Assembly (NCBI GenBank): GCA_037044905.1 | Contig: JBAOKB010000126.1 | Span: 62,001-126,000, forward strand | Length of the DNA: 64,000 bases | Direction: 5' to 3' | Origin: Hortaea werneckii | Lineage: Eukaryota > Ascomycota > Dothideomycetes > Mycosphaerellales > Teratosphaeriaceae | Part shown: positions 63,297 to 64,000 of the stretch, in pieces | Layout: each line of letters begins with the position of its first letter | Numbering within the stretch: position 1 is the stretch's first letter | Position numbers and translations under genes: made by a program | The notes under the pieces: generated by a model | Database searches by the model: none | Seen by the model: only the letters and a program-made list of their open reading frames with translations | Told to the model about the DNA's origin: nothing

Positions 63297-64000
63297 CTAC
63301 CCTCTCCTTTTCTTTTATAGTACTAGATTTTCTATTACCTAACTCCCTTAAGTCTTCTAGAACTCTAGAATTACTCTACTAGCGTTCTAAAGGTAGTCCT
63401 CTAGTTCCTAAGTATTTTTTTTTATAGGGATATCCCTTCTATTTTACTAAATAAGTAACTCTTTCTTAGCTATTATGTCCTTTTCTCTAGATAGATTCTA
63501 CCTTCTATTCTAGTTCTCCCTCGATTTCCTCTATTAGTAGCTACGTGTCTATAGACTAATAGTACTATTCTAGTAATAATACGTAGAATACTAGGTAGAT
63601 ATAACCTATTTTTTCTAGTAGCTCTAACTAGTATACTTATATTCTAATAGTACTAAGAACTTTAAATAGCCCTATATATCTAGAAGCGAATTTCTTTTTT
63701 AGCTAAATAGTATAGAGGTTTTTAATAAGTAATATTATCTTATCTCTAGAACCGAAGGTTTAGAGCTTATGTTTTCTATTATAATAATACGCCTAATATT
63801 TAATAGTAGTCCTTAGATACTCTAATATTTCTTTACTTATAGCCCTAATCCTTTCTACCCTCTTATTAGTAGTAGATACTCTAGGAGTATTACCCCTCTC
63901 TCTAGCAACGTTAACCTTAACGTTGCCTAGTTAGACTACTATTATTTTATATATAAATTTAAATAGGGAACACTTTAGAGATATGTATTTAGAAGTATTA
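63297..64000 (-). mobile_element. Pol 3' tail of a second Gypsy element, cut by the window end
   Basis: Minus-strand translation from about 63,900 to 63,500 gives an integrase C-terminal/GPY-like and chromodomain-linker pattern (FGSRDKI, RYIGLFKVLSTI, LELLEKIGYIY.VFYVLLLE, IEEIEGELE), with TAG/TAA interruptions. It differs from the corresponding region of the first element near 58.4 kb, so it is a different copy or family. It continues beyond the window. Confidence 0.65.

Noticed and set aside
1..64000. CRISPR arrays, bacterial-type operons, riboswitches, rRNA genes
   Set aside because: None seen; the direct repeats present are microsatellites, coding repeats or LTR-like, and the genes are eukaryotic with introns.

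Overview
The window is a piece of a filamentous ascomycete nuclear genome (Pezizomycotina). The evidence is the short GT-AG introns with CTAAC-like branch sites, a trifunctional TrpC, a SUN-family wall protein, APSES/ankyrin and guanine deaminase genes of fungal type, and an AT-rich block in which CpA and TpG are almost absent, as expected from repeat-induced point mutation (RIP). A dothideomycete is my best guess from the general character of the proteins, but the sequence does not prove it.

Layout. 0.9-20 kb: glycosyltransferase 2, an allantoate-type MFS permease, a type-B carboxylesterase, a large Ser/Thr-rich GPI-anchored surface protein, an old-yellow-enzyme-like flavin oxidoreductase, an Mbp1-type cell-cycle transcription factor, guanine deaminase and a second MFS transporter. 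20-40 kb is a housekeeping stretch: Arf6-type GTPase, tRNA-Lys(CTT), GT8 glycosyltransferase, a mitochondrial carrier, a SUN protein, then QCR8, prohibitin 1 and NDUFB7, then a BRCT-WGR nuclear protein. 40-45 kb holds trpC, a small probable mitochondrial protein and the KEOPS subunit Pcc1. 45-52.5 kb looks accessory: a secreted amidase, a sugar transporter lacking its N-terminal half, and two tandem P450s, one with damaged signature motifs. From about 52.8 kb to the end there is no intact gene. That part is RIP-degraded Ty3/Gypsy retrotransposon sequence, including a 239-bp direct-repeat (LTR-like) pair 7.8 kb apart.

Points of most interest. (1) The tRNA-Lys(CTT) gene appears to carry two introns: a normal one after position 37, and a 59-nt insertion in the D loop that looks like a small spliceosomal intron (GTAAGA, TTCTAAC, CCAG). 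Removing both leaves a 73-nt cloverleaf with one mismatch. (2) Three enzyme genes in the first 13 kb (GT2, carboxylesterase, flavin oxidoreductase) each need one extra base to stay in frame, which suggests local assembly indels or real decay. (3) A conserved block of about 70 bp, with a shared 16-mer, lies upstream of both guanine deaminase and the neighbouring MFS transporter, suggesting co-regulation. (4) Within the retroelement block, a plus-strand reading frame lies opposite to the pol orientation.

Gene models were spliced by hand from GT/AG signals and frame continuity. Exon boundaries are therefore predictions, although nearly all keep phase and recover family motifs across the junctions.
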